Source: Mycolicibacterium gadium
Lineage (GTDB): Bacteria > Actinomycetota > Actinomycetes > Mycobacteriales > Mycobacteriaceae
Length of the DNA stretch: 64,000 nucleotides
Direction of reading: 5' to 3'
Assembly (NCBI RefSeq): GCF_010728925.1
Contig: NZ_AP022608.1
Location: forward strand, 3,906,001-3,970,000
Made by a program: the position numbers and the translations under genes. Below are positions 15,940 to 26,907 of the stretch, piece by piece (within the stretch, counting starts at the first letter, position 1; each line of letters begins with the position of its first letter). The notes under the pieces are model-generated. The model had not been told where the DNA came from and searched no databases. It saw only the letters and a program-made list of their open reading frames with translations.

Positions 15940-16812
15940 ATGGACACCTTCCCGCTGGGCTCTTTCAATGTCGGGCGCGTCGGCTACGGCGCGATGCAAC
16001 TACCCGGGCCGGGAGTCTTCGGTCCGCCGCGAGACCATGACGAGGCGATCGCGGTCCTGCGACGCGTAGTCGAGTTGGGTATCAACCACATCGACACGTC
16101 GCAGTTCTACGGACCGAACGTGTCCAATCAGCTGATCCGCGAAGCGCTGCACCCCTACCCCGCCGATCTCGCGCTGGTGAGCAAGGTCGGCGCCCGGCGC
16201 GACGGCACCGGGGCGTGGCTGGCGGCGCAGGAACCCGACCAACTGCGCGCCGATATCGAGGAGAATCTGCAGACACTGGGGACCGATCGCCTGGCTGCGG
16301 TCAACCTTCGCATTCACGCCGGCGATCCGAGTTCGGTTGGTCCTGTCGATCGCGAGTTGTTCGACCGTCAGCTCACGGCCATGATCAAGGCCCGTGACGA
16401 AGGGCTCATCGGAGGCATCGGCCTGTCCAGCATCGGTCCCGAGCATCTGCGAATCGCGTTGGACCGCACCGAGATTGTCACCGTGCAGAACGCCTACAAC
16501 CTCGTCGATCGCACCTCGCAGCCGGTGCTCGAGGCGTGTATCGAGAACGGCATCTCGTTCGTGCCGTTCTTCCCGCTCGGGTCGGCGTTCAGCGCCGACA
16601 ATCCGGTGCTCGGCCATCCCGCCGTCAAGAGTGAGGCGGAGAAACTGGGTCGCACACCCGCGCAGATCGCGCTTGCGTGGACGCTGTCCGTGGCGCCGAA
16701 CGTACTGCTGATACCGGGCACATCGTCGGTGGCGCATCTCGAGGAGAACACCGCCGTGCGCGACATCACGCTCGACGACGAGACCAAACGACAGCTCGAC
16801 GCCGCCGCCTAA
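15940..16812 (+). CDS. aldo/keto reductase
   Basis: 290-residue TIM-barrel NADPH-dependent oxidoreductase. The catalytic Asp/Tyr segment is HIDTSQFYGP (about residues 48-57) and the lysine is in ALVSKVG (about residues 78-84). The segment GIGLSSIGPEHL and the C-terminal IPGTSSVAHLEEN (phosphate of NADPH) are characteristic of the family. Substrate unknown. ATG 15940 follows the long hairpin; no operon partner. Confidence 0.9.
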   Translation: MDTFPLGSFNVGRVGYGAMQLPGPGVFGPPRDHDEAIAVLRRVVELGINHIDTSQFYGPNVSNQLIREALHPYPADLALVSKVGARRDGTGAWLAAQEPDQLRADIEENLQTLGTDRLAAVNLRIHAGDPSSVGPVDRELFDRQLTAMIKARDEGLIGGIGLSSIGPEHLRIALDRTEIVTVQNAYNLVDRTSQPVLEACIENGISFVPFFPLGSAFSADNPVLGHPAVKSEAEKLGRTPAQIALAWTLSVAPNVLLIPGTSSVAHLEENTAVRDITLDDETKRQLDAAA

Positions 16813-16866
16813 TTGCGGTTTCGGCGCGCGGACAGTCGCTGGGCGAACGTTTGCGCACCGAAATCA

Positions 16867-18384
16867 CTACTCGACGTCGACCCAATCGAGCGTGCGCTGC
16901 ACGGCTTTGCGCCAGCCGGCGTACCCGTCGGCGCGCTGCTCGTCACTCCACGCCGGGGACCAGCGGCTGCCTTCCTGCCAATTGGCCCGCAGGTCATCGG
17001 GATTCTCCCAGAATCCGACGGCGAGACCGGCCGCGTAGGCGGCACCCAGCGCGGTCGTCTCGGCGACGACGGGCTTGACCACCTCGACGCCGAGGACGTC
17101 GGCCTGGATCTGCATGCACAGATCGTTGGCGGTGATACCACCGTCGACCTTGAGTACCTCCATGTGCACCCCGGAGTCGGCCTCCATCGCGTCGACGACG
17201 TCGCGGCTCTGGTAGCAGATCGCCTCGAGCGTCGCGCGCGCCAGATGTGCGTTGGTGTTGAATCGCGACAGGCCGACGATCGCGCCGCGGGCATCCGAAC
17301 GCCAGTACGGCGCAAAGAGTCCCGAGAACGCGGGCACGAAGTAGACGCCGCCGTTGTCCTCCACCTGACGGGCCAGCGACTCACTCTCCGATGCGCCGCT
17401 GATGATGCCGAGTTGATCGCGTAGCCACTGCACCGCAGAGCCGGTGACGGCGATCGAACCCTCCAGTGCGTAGACGGGTTTCGCGCCCCCGAACTGGTAG
17501 CACACCGTGGTGAGCAACCCGTTCTCCGAGCGGACGATCTTCTCGCCGGTGTTGAGCAGCAGGAAATTGCCCGTGCCGTAGGTGTTTTTGGCTTCACCCG
17601 CGTCGAGGCAGACCTGACCGACCATGGCGGCCTGCTGGTCACCCAGGATGCCGGTGATCGACACTGCGCCGCCGACCGGCCCACCCTCCAGGGTGCTGCC
17701 GTAGGAGTCCGGGTACGACGACGGCTTGATCTCGGGCAGCATCTGACGCGGAATGTCGAAGAACGACAACAGTTCGTCGTCCCAGTCAAGCGTTTCGAGG
17801 TTCATCAGCATCGTGCGACTGGCATTGGTCACGTCGATGGCGTGCACACCGCCGCGGGCACCGCCGGTGAGGTTCCACAGCACCCACGAGTCCGTGGTTC
17901 CGAAGATCGCGTCGCCGCTCTCGGCGTCGCGGCGCACCCCGTCGACATTCTCCAGGATCCACTGCAGCTTGCCGGCGGAGAAGTAGGTCGCCGGCGGCAG
18001 TCCCGCCTTGCGCCGGATCACGTCGCCGCGCCCGTCGCGGTCCAACGCGGTGGCGATGCGGTCGGTACGGGTGTCCTGCCACACGATCGCGTTGTAGTAC
18101 GGCCGTCCAGTTTTGCGGTTCCACACCAGCGAGGTCTCCCGTTGGTTGGTGATACCGAGCGCCGCCAGGTCGGTGGCCGACAATTTGGTTTTGTTGAGCG
18201 CCGACTGGATGACCGCCGCGGTGCGCTCGGTGATCTCAACGGGGTTGTGCTCGACCCAGCCCGCCTTGGGCAGGATCTGCTCGTGCTCGAGTTGATGGCG
18301 GCCCACCTCGGCGCCGTCGTGGTCGAAGATCATGCACCGGGTACTGGTGGTGCCCTGGTCGATGGCGGCGACGAAATCGGCCAA
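16867..18384 (-). CDS. glpK: glycerol kinase
   Basis: 505 residues; phosphorylates glycerol with ATP to glycerol 3-phosphate. FGGY kinase signatures are clear: the N-terminal [51 protein letters not shown], and the C-terminal [20 protein letters not shown]. It ends RTLDWVDV like Rv3696c. Start chosen at TTG 18384, which gives a product aligned with the M. tuberculosis protein minus its variable first residues; no ATG or GTG is suitably placed. The frame stays open far upstream, but that part is antisense to other genes. Divergent from a methyltransferase at 18424. Confidence 0.95.
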   Translation of the reverse strand: MADFVAAIDQGTTSTRCMIFDHDGAEVGRHQLEHEQILPKAGWVEHNPVEITERTAAVIQSALNKTKLSATDLAALGITNQRETSLVWNRKTGRPYYNAIVWQDTRTDRIATALDRDGRGDVIRRKAGLPPATYFSAGKLQWILENVDGVRRDAESGDAIFGTTDSWVLWNLTGGARGGVHAIDVTNASRTMLMNLETLDWDDELLSFFDIPRQMLPEIKPSSYPDSYGSTLEGGPVGGAVSITGILGDQQAAMVGQVCLDAGEAKNTYGTGNFLLLNTGEKIVRSENGLLTTVCYQFGGAKPVYALEGSIAVTGSAVQWLRDQLGIISGASESESLARQVEDNGGVYFVPAFSGLFAPYWRSDARGAIVGLSRFNTNAHLARATLEAICYQSRDVVDAMEADSGVHMEVLKVDGGITANDLCMQIQADVLGVEVVKPVVAETTALGAAYAAGLAVGFWENPDDLRANWQEGSRWSPAWSDEQRADGYAGWRKAVQRTLDWVDVE

Positions 18385-18423
18385 CTCATTCTCCCCTCGT
18401 AACGGCGACTCCAATCGACCATC

Positions 18424-19185
18424 ATGGTCTACGTGGCCAGCCCGATCGCCGACATTGACCGCATGCCCCGCGGCGGGCCCGACGCGTCGTGCCTGGACCG
18501 GCTGCTCGAGACCGATCGCCAGGAGTACCTCGACCGCGATGACGTGGACGAGGACGTCAAACGCAGCGTGATCCGCGCCCTCGAATGGACCGGGGAACGC
18601 TTCGGGAACACCGAGAACTTCGCGCGCATCGCGCTGGACGAGGTCGCTGACGTTGCCGATCCCAAGATCCTCGAGCTCGGCGCTGGCCACGGCGGGCTGT
18701 CGCGAAAGCTGCTGGATTGGCATCCCACCGCCGAACTCACCGTCACCGACGTCGAGCCGGCGTCCGTCGCGAAAATGGCGGCGAGCGACCTCGGCGACAA
18801 CCCTCGCGCGACGGTTCGCGAAATGAACGCCACCGCCATCGACGCGCCCGACGGAAACTTCGACCTCGCGGTGTTCGCGCTGTCGTTCCACCACCTGTCG
18901 CCCTCGGCTGCTTCCCGGGTTTTCGCCGAGGGCACGCGCGCCGCCGACAAGCTGGTGATCATCGATCTGCCCCGGCCGCCGGCCCCGCTGCACCTCCTGC
19001 GGCTGGCGACGATGTTGCCGTTCACGCCGTTCGTTCCCTTTCTGCACGACGGCTTCATCAGCTCGCTGCGCACCTACAGTCCGTCGGCGCTGCGGACGCT
19101 GGCCGAACATGCCGATCCGACGATCGACGTGGAACTGCGCGGCGGGCTGATGAATCCGCAGGTTGTGGTGGCCACCCGCCGATAG
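18424..19185 (+). CDS. class I SAM-dependent methyltransferase
   Basis: 253 residues. Motif I is [16 protein letters not shown] (about residues 80-95), the acidic ribose-binding residue lies in VTDVEPAS and motif IV is [11 protein letters not shown]. The second half contains a hydrophobic stretch ([19 protein letters not shown]) that may contact a membrane or hydrophobic substrate. Not the Rv3699 homologue, which lies further downstream. Head-to-head with glpK; 9 bases before the GCS2-type ligase, probably cotranscribed. Confidence 0.85.
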   Translation: MVYVASPIADIDRMPRGGPDASCLDRLLETDRQEYLDRDDVDEDVKRSVIRALEWTGERFGNTENFARIALDEVADVADPKILELGAGHGGLSRKLLDWHPTAELTVTDVEPASVAKMAASDLGDNPRATVREMNATAIDAPDGNFDLAVFALSFHHLSPSAASRVFAEGTRAADKLVIIDLPRPPAPLHLLRLATMLPFTPFVPFLHDGFISSLRTYSPSALRTLAEHADPTIDVELRGGLMNPQVVVATRR

Positions 19186-19194
19186 GCTCGGATC

Positions 19195-20670
19195 GTGGGC
19201 GAAGAAGTTCAGGACACCGAGTACTCCCTCGCGCACCGCCGCGAGTACCGGCGCAAGGTGCAGCAGTGCCTGGACGTCTTCGAAACCATGCTCAAGGAGT
19301 CCAGTTTCGAGTTCGAACGGCCGCTGACCGGCATGGAGATCGAGTGCAACCTCGTCGACTCCGCATACCAGCCCGCCATGACGAATCACGAAGTGCTGCA
19401 GGCGATCGCCGATCCGGCGTATCAGACCGAATTGGGTGCCTACAACATCGAATTCAATGTTCCACCGCGCCGGCTGCCCGGCCGCGCCGCACTCGAGCTC
19501 GAAGCCGATGTGCGGGCCAGCCTCAACGCTGCCGAAGCCAAGGCCAATGAGCATGACGCACACATCGTCATGGTCGGCATCCTGCCGACCCTGATGCCCG
19601 AGCACCTCACGGGGCGGTGGATGAGCGAGTCGGTGCGCTACCAGGCGCTCAACGACTCGATCTTCACCGCGCGCGGTGAGGACATCCTGATCGACATCCA
19701 CGGGCCGGAACGGCTGAGCCTGCAAACCGAGTCGATCGCGCCGGAATCCGCGTGCACCAGCATGCAACTGCACCTGCAGGTCTCCCCGGCCGACTTCGCG
19801 CACAACTGGAACGCGGCGCAGGTGCTGGCCGGCCCGCAGCTGGCGCTGGGCGCCAACTCGCCGTTCTTCTACGGGCACCAGCTGTGGGCCGAGACGCGTA
19901 TCGAGCTGTTCGCGCAGGCCACCGACACCCGGCCCGACGAGCTCAAGACCCAGGGGGTTCGGCCCCGCGTGTGGTTCGGCGAACGCTGGATCACCTCGAT
20001 CTTCGACCTGTTCGAGGAAAACGTCCGCTACTTCCCGTCGCTGCTGCCCGAGATGTCGGACGAGGACCCGACCCATGAGCTGGCCGAGGGCCGCACCCCC
20101 AAGCTGGCCGAACTGCGGCTGCACAACGGCACGATCTACCGGTGGAACCGGCCGGTGTACGACGTCGTTGACGGTAGGCCCCACCTGCGGGTGGAGAACC
20201 GGGTGCTGCCGGCCGGGCCCACGGTGGTCGACATGATGGCCAACGCCGCGTTCTACTACGGCGTGCTCCGGACGATGGCCGAGGACGACAGGCCCATCTG
20301 GACGAAGATGAGTTTCGCTGCGGCCCAACATAATTTCGTCGAATCCGCACAAAACGGCATGAACGCGCGGCTGTATTGGCCCGGGCTAGGTGAGGTGACA
20401 CCCGACGAGCTCGTGCTGCGGCAGCTGCTGCCAATGGCCGACGAGGGGCTGCAACGCTGGGAGGTGTCCGCCGACGTCCGCAACCGCTACCTCAGCGTGA
20501 TCGAGGGCCGCGCGAAGACCGGTGTCAACGGGTCCGTCTGGCAGATCGCGACGGTGCATGCGCTGCAGAAGGGCGGGATGTCGCGGCCGGACGCGCTGGC
20601 CGAGATGCTGCGGCTCTACTGCGAACACATGCACAGCAACGAGCCCGTACATACCTGGGATGGCCCGTGA
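19195..20670 (+). CDS. glutamate-cysteine ligase family 2 (GCS2-type) protein
   Basis: 491 residues, homologous to Rv3698. It has the carboxylate-amine ligase fold of GCS2: [17 protein letters not shown] (substrate/metal Glu, about residues 46-62), [23 protein letters not shown] and the late [21 protein letters not shown]. These enzymes join an amino acid to the gamma-carboxylate of glutamate. The substrate here is unproven; it is distinct from EgtA, encoded on the opposite strand about 5 kb away. GTG start at 19195. Confidence 0.85.
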   Translation: MGEEVQDTEYSLAHRREYRRKVQQCLDVFETMLKESSFEFERPLTGMEIECNLVDSAYQPAMTNHEVLQAIADPAYQTELGAYNIEFNVPPRRLPGRAALELEADVRASLNAAEAKANEHDAHIVMVGILPTLMPEHLTGRWMSESVRYQALNDSIFTARGEDILIDIHGPERLSLQTESIAPESACTSMQLHLQVSPADFAHNWNAAQVLAGPQLALGANSPFFYGHQLWAETRIELFAQATDTRPDELKTQGVRPRVWFGERWITSIFDLFEENVRYFPSLLPEMSDEDPTHELAEGRTPKLAELRLHNGTIYRWNRPVYDVVDGRPHLRVENRVLPAGPTVVDMMANAAFYYGVLRTMAEDDRPIWTKMSFAAAQHNFVESAQNGMNARLYWPGLGEVTPDELVLRQLLPMADEGLQRWEVSADVRNRYLSVIEGRAKTGVNGSVWQIATVHALQKGGMSRPDALAEMLRLYCEHMHSNEPVHTWDGP

Positions 20671-20729
20671 ACAAGAGGTCGATCGCGACGCTGGTGGTAC
20701 GAAAGATCGCGTGAACTACGTTGGATGCC

Positions 20730-21415
20730 ATGGCATCAGACGACGTAATGGAATGGGACGACGCCTACCAGGAAAATGGCCACTTCCAGGGGCAGCGCCG
20801 CCGTGGAACATCGGTGAGCCGCAGCCGGAGCTCGCTGCGTTGATCAAGAGCGGGAAGATCCGCGGCGACGTGCTCGACGCCGGGTGTGGGGTCGCGGAGT
20901 TGTCACTGGCGCTGGCCGCCGAGGGCCACACGGTCGTCGGGATCGACCTGACGCGGACGGCCGTCGCCGCCGCCACCAAAGCCGCCGAGGAGCGCGGTTT
21001 GACCAGTGCGACGTTCGTCCAGGGCGACATCACGTCGTTCACCGGGTACGACGGGCGGTTCAACACCATTGTGGACAGCACCCTGTTTCATTCGCTGCCG
21101 GTAGACGGCCGCGACGGGTACCTGCATTCGGCGCACCGGGTGGCAGCACCGGGGGCGGTGTTCTACATCCTGGTGTTCGCCAACGGCGCGTTCCCGCCGG
21201 GAGCGGAGTTCGGCCCGAACACCGTCAGCGAGGAGGAACTGCGCGCAGCCGTCTCGAAGTACTGGACCGTCGACGAGATCCGGCCCGCGTTCATCCACGC
21301 CAACATGTCCTCAGCCATGCCCCCCGACGGAGCGTTCACGTTGCCGCCGTTCGAGAACGACGACAAGGGTAGGCAGAAGATGCCCGCGTTTCTGCTCACC
21401 GCGCACAAGGACTAG
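20730..21415 (+). pseudogene. class I SAM methyltransferase (Rv3699-like) with an apparent 1-base deletion near the start
   Basis: The expected N-terminus (MASDDVMEWDDAYQENGHFQG) is read from ATG 20730, while the remainder (PPWNIGEPQPELAALI, motif I VLDAGCGVAELSLALA, then VDSTLFHSLP) is in the -1 frame. The switch falls at about 20789-20800, in GGGGCAGCGCCGCCG, where family members read HFQG-P-PPWN. In the first frame a TGA ends translation at 20841-20843. Either one base is missing through a real mutation or sequencing error, or translation starts at a substitute codon such as ATG 20753, losing the conserved N-terminus. The rest of the catalytic domain is intact. The 3' end overlaps egtE by 4 bases. 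Confidence 0.75.
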
Positions 21416-22536
21416 GTCGCAGACGCCAGCGCCTTTGCGAACTGCTCGAGTTCTTCAGCGGTGACGTCGACGTGCGGTGACGCCCGCAGCACGGACGCCG
21501 CCATCTCGAATGGGGCCCGCAGCGTTTCGGCGTAGGTGGTGACGATGCCGTGCTCGGCGATCAGCTGCGCCCGCACCTGCTGCGGGTCGGCCCCATCGAC
21601 GGGTTCCAGTGTCGTGATCGCCGTCGGTTCGTCCACCGCCTCGACCACCCGCCAGCCCTCGACATCGGCGAGCACCTCGCGCGTCATCGCGCCCACCTCG
21701 GCCAGCCGTTCACCGACCCGTTGGGGTCCGGCCGCCAGGTACTCACCCAGCGCCACCGAATAACCAACGCGGGCAGCCACATTGGCTTCACCGTGTTCGA
21801 GACGCTCCATGACGGTGAGCGACATACCCCACTCCGGCGGGGGCAGCCGAGGCTTGAGTCGCTGCGCCAGATCCGCGCGCACCCCCAAAAAGCCGACACC
21901 GCGCGGACCGGCCACCCACTTGCGCGACGAACTGTAGATCGCCGAAGGCGTGACGGCGCAGTCGAGATGACCCAGCGCCTGCGCCGCGTCGATAACCAGC
22001 GGAACATCCAGGTCTCGGCACACGTCCGCCAGCGCCGCCATCGGCTGGGCGGTGCCGCGGTGGCTGGCCAATGCCGTCAGGTGCACCAGCGGCGGCCGTT
22101 CGGCCCTCAGTGTGTCGGCGGCGGCCTCGACGTCGAGCCGGCCGTCACCATCCACAGGCAGCGGGCGTACGTCAAAACCGTTGGCCGCCATGATCGCCAG
22201 GTTCGGTCCGTACTCACCGGGCAGACACGCCAGGGTGCGGACACCTGGCCAGCTGGACAGCAGGATATCGAGCGCGCTGTTGGCGCCGGTGGTGTAGGCG
22301 ATGTCGGCGCCGTCGAGACCGGTCAACGCGCCCAGGGCGGCACGACCGGCGTCCAGCACCGGGACGGCGGCCGCGGCGGCGACATATCCGCCGACCTCCG
22401 CTTCGTGACGGGCATGCTGCGCCGCGGCGTCGATGACCGCGAACGTCTGCCGCGAGCACGCCGCACTGTCCAGATGCACACCGGCAACGGGCGGCCGGGC
22501 CGCGCGCCACTGCTCGGCAAGGCTCTCTGACATCAC
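21412..22536 (-). CDS. egtE: ergothioneine biosynthesis PLP-dependent C-S lyase EgtE
   Basis: 374-residue fold-type I PLP enzyme, last step of ergothioneine synthesis: it cleaves hercynyl-cysteine sulfoxide to ergothioneine. The PLP lysine lies in [16 protein letters not shown] (about residues 205-220) and the aspartate in [12 protein letters not shown]. It resembles cysteine desulfurase/isopenicillin N epimerase-like proteins. Last gene of egtABCDE. GTG 22536 and ATG 22533 are both possible starts; GTG overlaps the egtD stop. Confidence 0.93.
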   Translation of the reverse strand: MMSESLAEQWRAARPPVAGVHLDSAACSRQTFAVIDAAAQHARHEAEVGGYVAAAAAVPVLDAGRAALGALTGLDGADIAYTTGANSALDILLSSWPGVRTLACLPGEYGPNLAIMAANGFDVRPLPVDGDGRLDVEAAADTLRAERPPLVHLTALASHRGTAQPMAALADVCRDLDVPLVIDAAQALGHLDCAVTPSAIYSSSRKWVAGPRGVGFLGVRADLAQRLKPRLPPPEWGMSLTVMERLEHGEANVAARVGYSVALGEYLAAGPQRVGERLAEVGAMTREVLADVEGWRVVEAVDEPTAITTLEPVDGADPQQVRAQLIAEHGIVTTYAETLRAPFEMAASVLRASPHVDVTAEELEQFAKALASAT

Positions 22537-23501
22537 CGCTCCGACAGTGACAGGCCGAAGTCACCCGCGCTGTCGGTCCACCAGTGTGTCCGGCGCAGAC
22601 CTGAGTCGGCCAACTCTGCGGCGACGCCGTCGGGGCGGAACTTGCAGGACACCTCGGTGAGCATCTCCTCACCGTCGGTGAAGTCGATCGCGAGGTCGAG
22701 AGCCTTCACCTGCACCCGCTGGGCGCGGCCGGCGCGCAGCCACATCTCGATGCGCTCCTCGTCGGTGTTCCATTTCGCGACGTGCTCGAACGCGTCGAGG
22801 TCGAAATCCGCGTCCAGCTCACGGTTGACCACGGCCAGCACGTTGCGGTTGAACTGTGCAGTGACGCCTGCGCTGTCGTCATACGCGCGCACCAGTCGAT
22901 CGGTGTCCTTAACCAGGTCGGTACCCAGCAGCAGGCTGTCGCCGGACTGCAACGTCTCCGCCAACGCGGTGAGGAACTCGGCGCGCGGGCCCGGCGTGAG
23001 GTTTCCGATCGTCGATCCGAGGAAGACGACCAACCGGCGGCCAACCCGGGGGATCTTGCCGAGATGCTCCTCGAAGTCTCCGCACACCGCGTCGATCTCG
23101 ATTCCCGGGTATTCCTTCTCGATGGCGGATCCGGCGGCCTTGAGCACCGACGCGTCGACGTCGAAGGGTATGAACCGCCGCAGGGATCCGTTGTCGCGCA
23201 GGGCATCCAGCAGCATCCGGGTCTTCTCCGAGGTGCCGCTGCCCAGCTCGACAAGCGTGTCCGCCCCGGAGGCGGCCACGATTTCGGCCGACCGCTCGCG
23301 CAGGATCTGCGCCTCGGTTCGCGTGGGATAGTACTCGGGCAAACGGGTGATCTGGTCGAACAGATCGCTACCCGCGGAGTCATAGAACCACTTGGGCGGC
23401 AACGATTTCGGGGTCTGCGTCAAACCGTCGCGCACATCGCGGCGCAGCGCCTGTCCTGCCGAGTCGGCTGACAAGTAATTCGAGAGGGCGAAGGTCATCA
23501 C
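22533..23501 (-). CDS. egtD: L-histidine N-alpha-methyltransferase EgtD
   Basis: 322 residues; trimethylates histidine with SAM to hercynine. The N-terminal region has [20 protein letters not shown] (histidine/acceptor domain), motif I is [20 protein letters not shown] (about residues 82-101), and [12 protein letters not shown] and the C-terminal EVSCKF are typical of the EgtD/DUF2260 family. GTG 23501 or ATG 23498 follows AAAGGATC and overlaps the egtC stop. Confidence 0.95.
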   Translation of the reverse strand: MMTFALSNYLSADSAGQALRRDVRDGLTQTPKSLPPKWFYDSAGSDLFDQITRLPEYYPTRTEAQILRERSAEIVAASGADTLVELGSGTSEKTRMLLDALRDNGSLRRFIPFDVDASVLKAAGSAIEKEYPGIEIDAVCGDFEEHLGKIPRVGRRLVVFLGSTIGNLTPGPRAEFLTALAETLQSGDSLLLGTDLVKDTDRLVRAYDDSAGVTAQFNRNVLAVVNRELDADFDLDAFEHVAKWNTDEERIEMWLRAGRAQRVQVKALDLAIDFTDGEEMLTEVSCKFRPDGVAAELADSGLRRTHWWTDSAGDFGLSLSER

Positions 23502-24187
23502 GATCCTTTCAGCGGGATCAGTTCGATGTCCCGGCCGAGAACCGAGACCAGGTGGCGATCGGGAACTTCCTGCCAGTCGGGGTTGTCATCGTAAGGTTCG
23601 CTGGCCAACACCACTCCGTCGTCGCGCCGCAGCGTCGAAAGGGTGTCACCCCAGGTGGTGGCCAGCAAGCGGGAACCGTTGCCCGCCAGTATGTTCAGGC
23701 GCGCGTTGGGGTCCGCGTCGGCGACCTCGACGATGGTGTCTCCGAGCGCGTCCAGCCCGCGCTCGAAGATCAACGCAGCCAACACCGCGCTATCGCAGGT
23801 CGATTCGGCCTTCTCCGACAATGGCAGCACCGCGCGGTCGACGAGTCCGTTGTGCGACAGCAGCCAGTGACCGTCGGTGAAAGGCGCGGACGCCGACGGC
23901 TCGATAGGCATGCCTACGCTCGCAGACCGTACGGCCGCGACGATGCACCCGCTTCCCAACGCGGGTGCCACCGACGCGAACGATGCGTCTCCCCACAGCG
24001 GCGCGGCGCTGCGCCAGCGACGCGGTGTGCGTCCGTCGAAGAACCCGACCCCCCAGCCGTCGGCGTTCATCAGCCCGTGCTTCTGTCGCCGCGGTGAATA
24101 CGACTGCACCAGAAGGCCATTCGCAGGCTCCAGCAGCAGCGACGCGACGGACACCGACCTGCCGAGCCAGCCAAGGTGACGGCACAT
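23498..24187 (-). CDS. egtC: gamma-glutamyl-hercynylcysteine sulfoxide hydrolase EgtC
   Basis: 229-residue class II glutamine amidotransferase-type hydrolase, beginning MCRHLGWLG with the nucleophile Cys2 exposed after Met removal. [15 protein letters not shown] and [10 protein letters not shown] are family blocks. It removes the gamma-glutamyl group from the sulfoxide intermediate in ergothioneine synthesis. ATG 24187 overlaps the egtB stop (ATGA). An upstream open stretch in the same frame is antisense-like and not part of the gene. Confidence 0.94.
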   Translation of the reverse strand: MCRHLGWLGRSVSVASLLLEPANGLLVQSYSPRRQKHGLMNADGWGVGFFDGRTPRRWRSAAPLWGDASFASVAPALGSGCIVAAVRSASVGMPIEPSASAPFTDGHWLLSHNGLVDRAVLPLSEKAESTCDSAVLAALIFERGLDALGDTIVEVADADPNARLNILAGNGSRLLATTWGDTLSTLRRDDGVVLASEPYDDNPDWQEVPDRHLVSVLGRDIELIPLKGS

Positions 24188-25500
24188 CAGTCGGCATCCC
24201 ACGCCAGACGCACACCGGCGAAGATCTGCCTGCGAATCGGATGGTCCCAGTTGCGGAAGCTGGGCCGCAGGATGCTCGGCGCGACCGCCCACGACCCGCC
24301 GCGCAGCACCTTGTAGTCGCCGGCCCCAGAACCCTCGAAGAACGGAGCGGAGTACTGCTCGTAGAGCATCGGGGTGAAGCCCGGCCACGGCCGCAGCGGC
24401 GACGTGGTCCACTCCCACACATCGCCCAGCATCTGTTCGGCGCCACAGGCCGACGCACCCGCCGGATAAGCGCCCACCGGCGCGGGCCTCAGCGCGTCGC
24501 CGCCGAGGTTCGCCAGGTGCGCGGTCGGTTCCGACGAACCCCACGGATAGCGGCGCCGGGCCTGCACCGCGGGATCCCATGCGCAGGCCTTCTCCCACTC
24601 CTCCTCGGTGGGTAGCCGCGCACCCGCCCATTCGGCGTATGCCTCGGCTTCGAAGAAGGTGACGTGCTGGACGGGTTCGTCGGCGGGGATGGCCTCGACA
24701 TGTCCGAAGCGGGTGCGGGTGCCCGCCAGATCGCCTGAGAGGTTCCAGAACTGCGGTGCCCGCAGATCGGCCTCCTGCTGGTGCGCCCAGCCGCGTGCGG
24801 ACCACCATCGCCGTTGGTCGTAACCACCGTCGTCGACGAAGTCGCGCCACTCGCCGTTTGTGACGGGCACCGTGCCGATGCGGAAGGCGGGCAGGTCGAC
24901 CACGTGCGCACAACGCTCGTTGTCCAGCGAGTGCGGTTCGGTGACCGCGTCCACTCCCAGGACGAACTCACCGGCGGGGACGAGCACCGACGTACCCGCA
25001 ACACCGGCCCGGCCTGGCGGCAGCGGCGCTCCCCGGTCCAGCAGCGCGGGCCCCGTCCGCAGGTTCAGCGCCTGCAGCATGGTTTCGTCGTGCTGGTTCT
25101 CATGGCTGATCACCAGACCGAAATTGAACTCGGCCTCGGAATCCGCGGGGCCTTCGGGCAACGCGTCGAGGTGGTCGAGCGCCTTGTTGCGCACGGTCGA
25201 GCAGTAGGACCTGGCTTCGGCCGGCGACAGCAACGGCAGCTCAACGCGGCTTGCACGAGAGTTGAGGAACGCGTCGTAGCACCGCTCCACCGCAGGATCG
25301 AGAAGTCCGGGCCGGCCGGGGTCGTTGCCCCGCAGCAGCCACAATTCTTCCTGCCAGCCGATGTGGGCGAGATCCCACACCAGCGGGCTCATCAGCGGGT
25401 CGTACTGGCGGTGAAGTTCGGCGTCGTCGAAGTCGACCAACCGCAGAGTCCGGTCACGGGCCGTCGTGAGTTCGCGGGCGAGTCTCTCGCGTACCGTCAC
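24187..25500 (-). CDS. egtB: hercynine oxygenase (ergothioneine sulfoxide synthase) EgtB
   Basis: 437 residues; a non-haem iron enzyme joining hercynine and gamma-glutamylcysteine with O2. The N-terminal DinB_2 domain carries the iron ligands: His46 in [10 protein letters not shown] and the HxxxHxE motif SHENQHDE (His133, His137). The C-terminal FGE-sulfatase domain includes [23 protein letters not shown] and KVLRGGSWA. Start GTG 25500 overlaps the egtA stop (GTGA); the ribosome-binding sequence lies within egtA. Confidence 0.95.
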   Translation of the reverse strand: MTVRERLARELTTARDRTLRLVDFDDAELHRQYDPLMSPLVWDLAHIGWQEELWLLRGNDPGRPGLLDPAVERCYDAFLNSRASRVELPLLSPAEARSYCSTVRNKALDHLDALPEGPADSEAEFNFGLVISHENQHDETMLQALNLRTGPALLDRGAPLPPGRAGVAGTSVLVPAGEFVLGVDAVTEPHSLDNERCAHVVDLPAFRIGTVPVTNGEWRDFVDDGGYDQRRWWSARGWAHQQEADLRAPQFWNLSGDLAGTRTRFGHVEAIPADEPVQHVTFFEAEAYAEWAGARLPTEEEWEKACAWDPAVQARRRYPWGSSEPTAHLANLGGDALRPAPVGAYPAGASACGAEQMLGDVWEWTTSPLRPWPGFTPMLYEQYSAPFFEGSGAGDYKVLRGGSWAVAPSILRPSFRNWDHPIRRQIFAGVRLAWDAD

Positions 25501-26783
25501 AACTCCCCTTGCGCCAGATGAGTGACCGCCGGTGCGATCCCGTACTTCACGACCCGGTCGGAGAAATCGTCGGCCGGGCACCGTCCCTGTTCCACCGAAC
25601 GCACCAACTGCTGCATCGATTCCTCGAGTTCGGCGGGCGCACGTTCGGCGGCCGCCTGCACACATATCGCGGCGGCATCGGCGAGCCTGCGGTCACCGAG
25701 GCCGATCTGCGCGGCACGGTCCCACGCCGTCGCGACGGATTCGGTGGCCTCCGCGGCGATATCGGCCGCCGCCGGGTCGTCGAGCAGCGTGACGAGCGTG
25801 AACACCACGGCGGGCCACACCGCGTCCGGAACGCTGTCGAGGTAGCGGATCTCCAGCCATCGCCGCGGCCGGACGGGCGGGAACAGCGTGGTCAGGTGGT
25901 AGTCCAAATCGCTGTGCGTCGGCCTACGGTCGCCGAGTCGCACGCGGCCGTCAGCCCAGTCGGCGAACGGCACCCACGTGGTCAGCGGGATCACTTCGGG
26001 ACTCTTCACGAGCATGACCGGCGCCTTCAGCGCGTACCGGGCCCAGTCGCGGGCCGGGTCGTCACCGCTGGCACCGAGCACGGGTCCGCAGCGCGCCGAG
26101 TCCAACTGACTCCATACATGTTGGCGTGCCGACCGCCATCCCGCGAACTTGCCGCCCAGCAGGGGGGAGTTGGCGGCGATCGCGATCATGGTCGGCCCGA
26201 GTGCATGCGCGAGCCGCACCCGCTGGGCCCAGCCTGCGCGTGGACCCGCGTCGAGGTTGATCTGAATCGAGGCCGTCGACGTCATCATGGCAGCGCCGGC
26301 GGCTCCGGTGTCGCTGGCCTTGAAGAACGTCTCCATCGCTTGGTAGCGAGGCCCGGGGTTGACGCGTTTGGCCGGCCGCAGCGGATCGGCGCCGAGCAGT
26401 ACCAGCCCCAGACCCGCCTGTGCGAATGCCGCACGCAGCGCGGCGCGGTCGGCCTGCATCGAGGCGATGGCCGACAGCGGACCGACCATCGGCGGACCCG
26501 ACAACTCGACGGCTCCACCGGGTTCGACCGTCACCGCGCTACCCCCGGGCAACGCCGAAAGGCCACTGATGATCTCGGTGAGTTCGTCCCAGCAAGGCCG
26601 GCGCATGGGGTCGGCCAGGTCGAAGCAGTGCGCCTCGACCTCCAGGCCCACCTGGCCGACGGGGCCGTCGTTCAGACAGTGGTCACTGACGTAGCGGTGC
26701 GCATCGTTGGCGCTGGTCAGTTCGCCATTCGGGGGTTCGATCTGATGTGCGTCGTCCACCTCGGACGTCATGGCGAAGGTCAT
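25497..26783 (-). CDS. egtA: glutamate-cysteine ligase EgtA
   Basis: 428 residues; makes gamma-glutamylcysteine, the sulfur donor for EgtB. GCS2-family features are [11 protein letters not shown] near residue 46, [12 protein letters not shown] near 86, [10 protein letters not shown] near 167 and [16 protein letters not shown] near 310. First gene of egtABCDE; ATG 26783 follows GGAAG. No clear promoter boxes were recognised in the 124-base upstream region. Confidence 0.93.
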   Translation of the reverse strand: MTFAMTSEVDDAHQIEPPNGELTSANDAHRYVSDHCLNDGPVGQVGLEVEAHCFDLADPMRRPCWDELTEIISGLSALPGGSAVTVEPGGAVELSGPPMVGPLSAIASMQADRAALRAAFAQAGLGLVLLGADPLRPAKRVNPGPRYQAMETFFKASDTGAAGAAMMTSTASIQINLDAGPRAGWAQRVRLAHALGPTMIAIAANSPLLGGKFAGWRSARQHVWSQLDSARCGPVLGASGDDPARDWARYALKAPVMLVKSPEVIPLTTWVPFADWADGRVRLGDRRPTHSDLDYHLTTLFPPVRPRRWLEIRYLDSVPDAVWPAVVFTLVTLLDDPAAADIAAEATESVATAWDRAAQIGLGDRRLADAAAICVQAAAERAPAELEESMQQLVRSVEQGRCPADDFSDRVVKYGIAPAVTHLAQGEL

Positions 26784-26907
26784 GTCTTCCGGCCCCTTCC
26801 GGGTAGGGAACGATCGTGTCCTTCAGTACATCTTCCAGACCGCACCGACAAAGTCCCACGAAATTTTCTGTGACGTCGTTGGTGGGGGTACCCAGATGGT
26901 CGCGCGG

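Noticed and set aside
18385..20352. The glpK reading frame remains open on the minus strand for almost 2 kb upstream of the chosen start.
   Set aside because: This stretch is antisense to a methyltransferase and a GCS2-type ligase with clear family motifs; its translation has the Gln/Arg/His bias of GC-rich antisense frames. glpK itself begins at the [10 protein letters not shown] region.
20789..20800. Programmed -1 frameshifting in the Rv3699-like gene.
   Set aside because: The GGGG run is not a canonical slippery heptamer and no downstream stimulatory structure was recognised; a one-base deletion is simpler.
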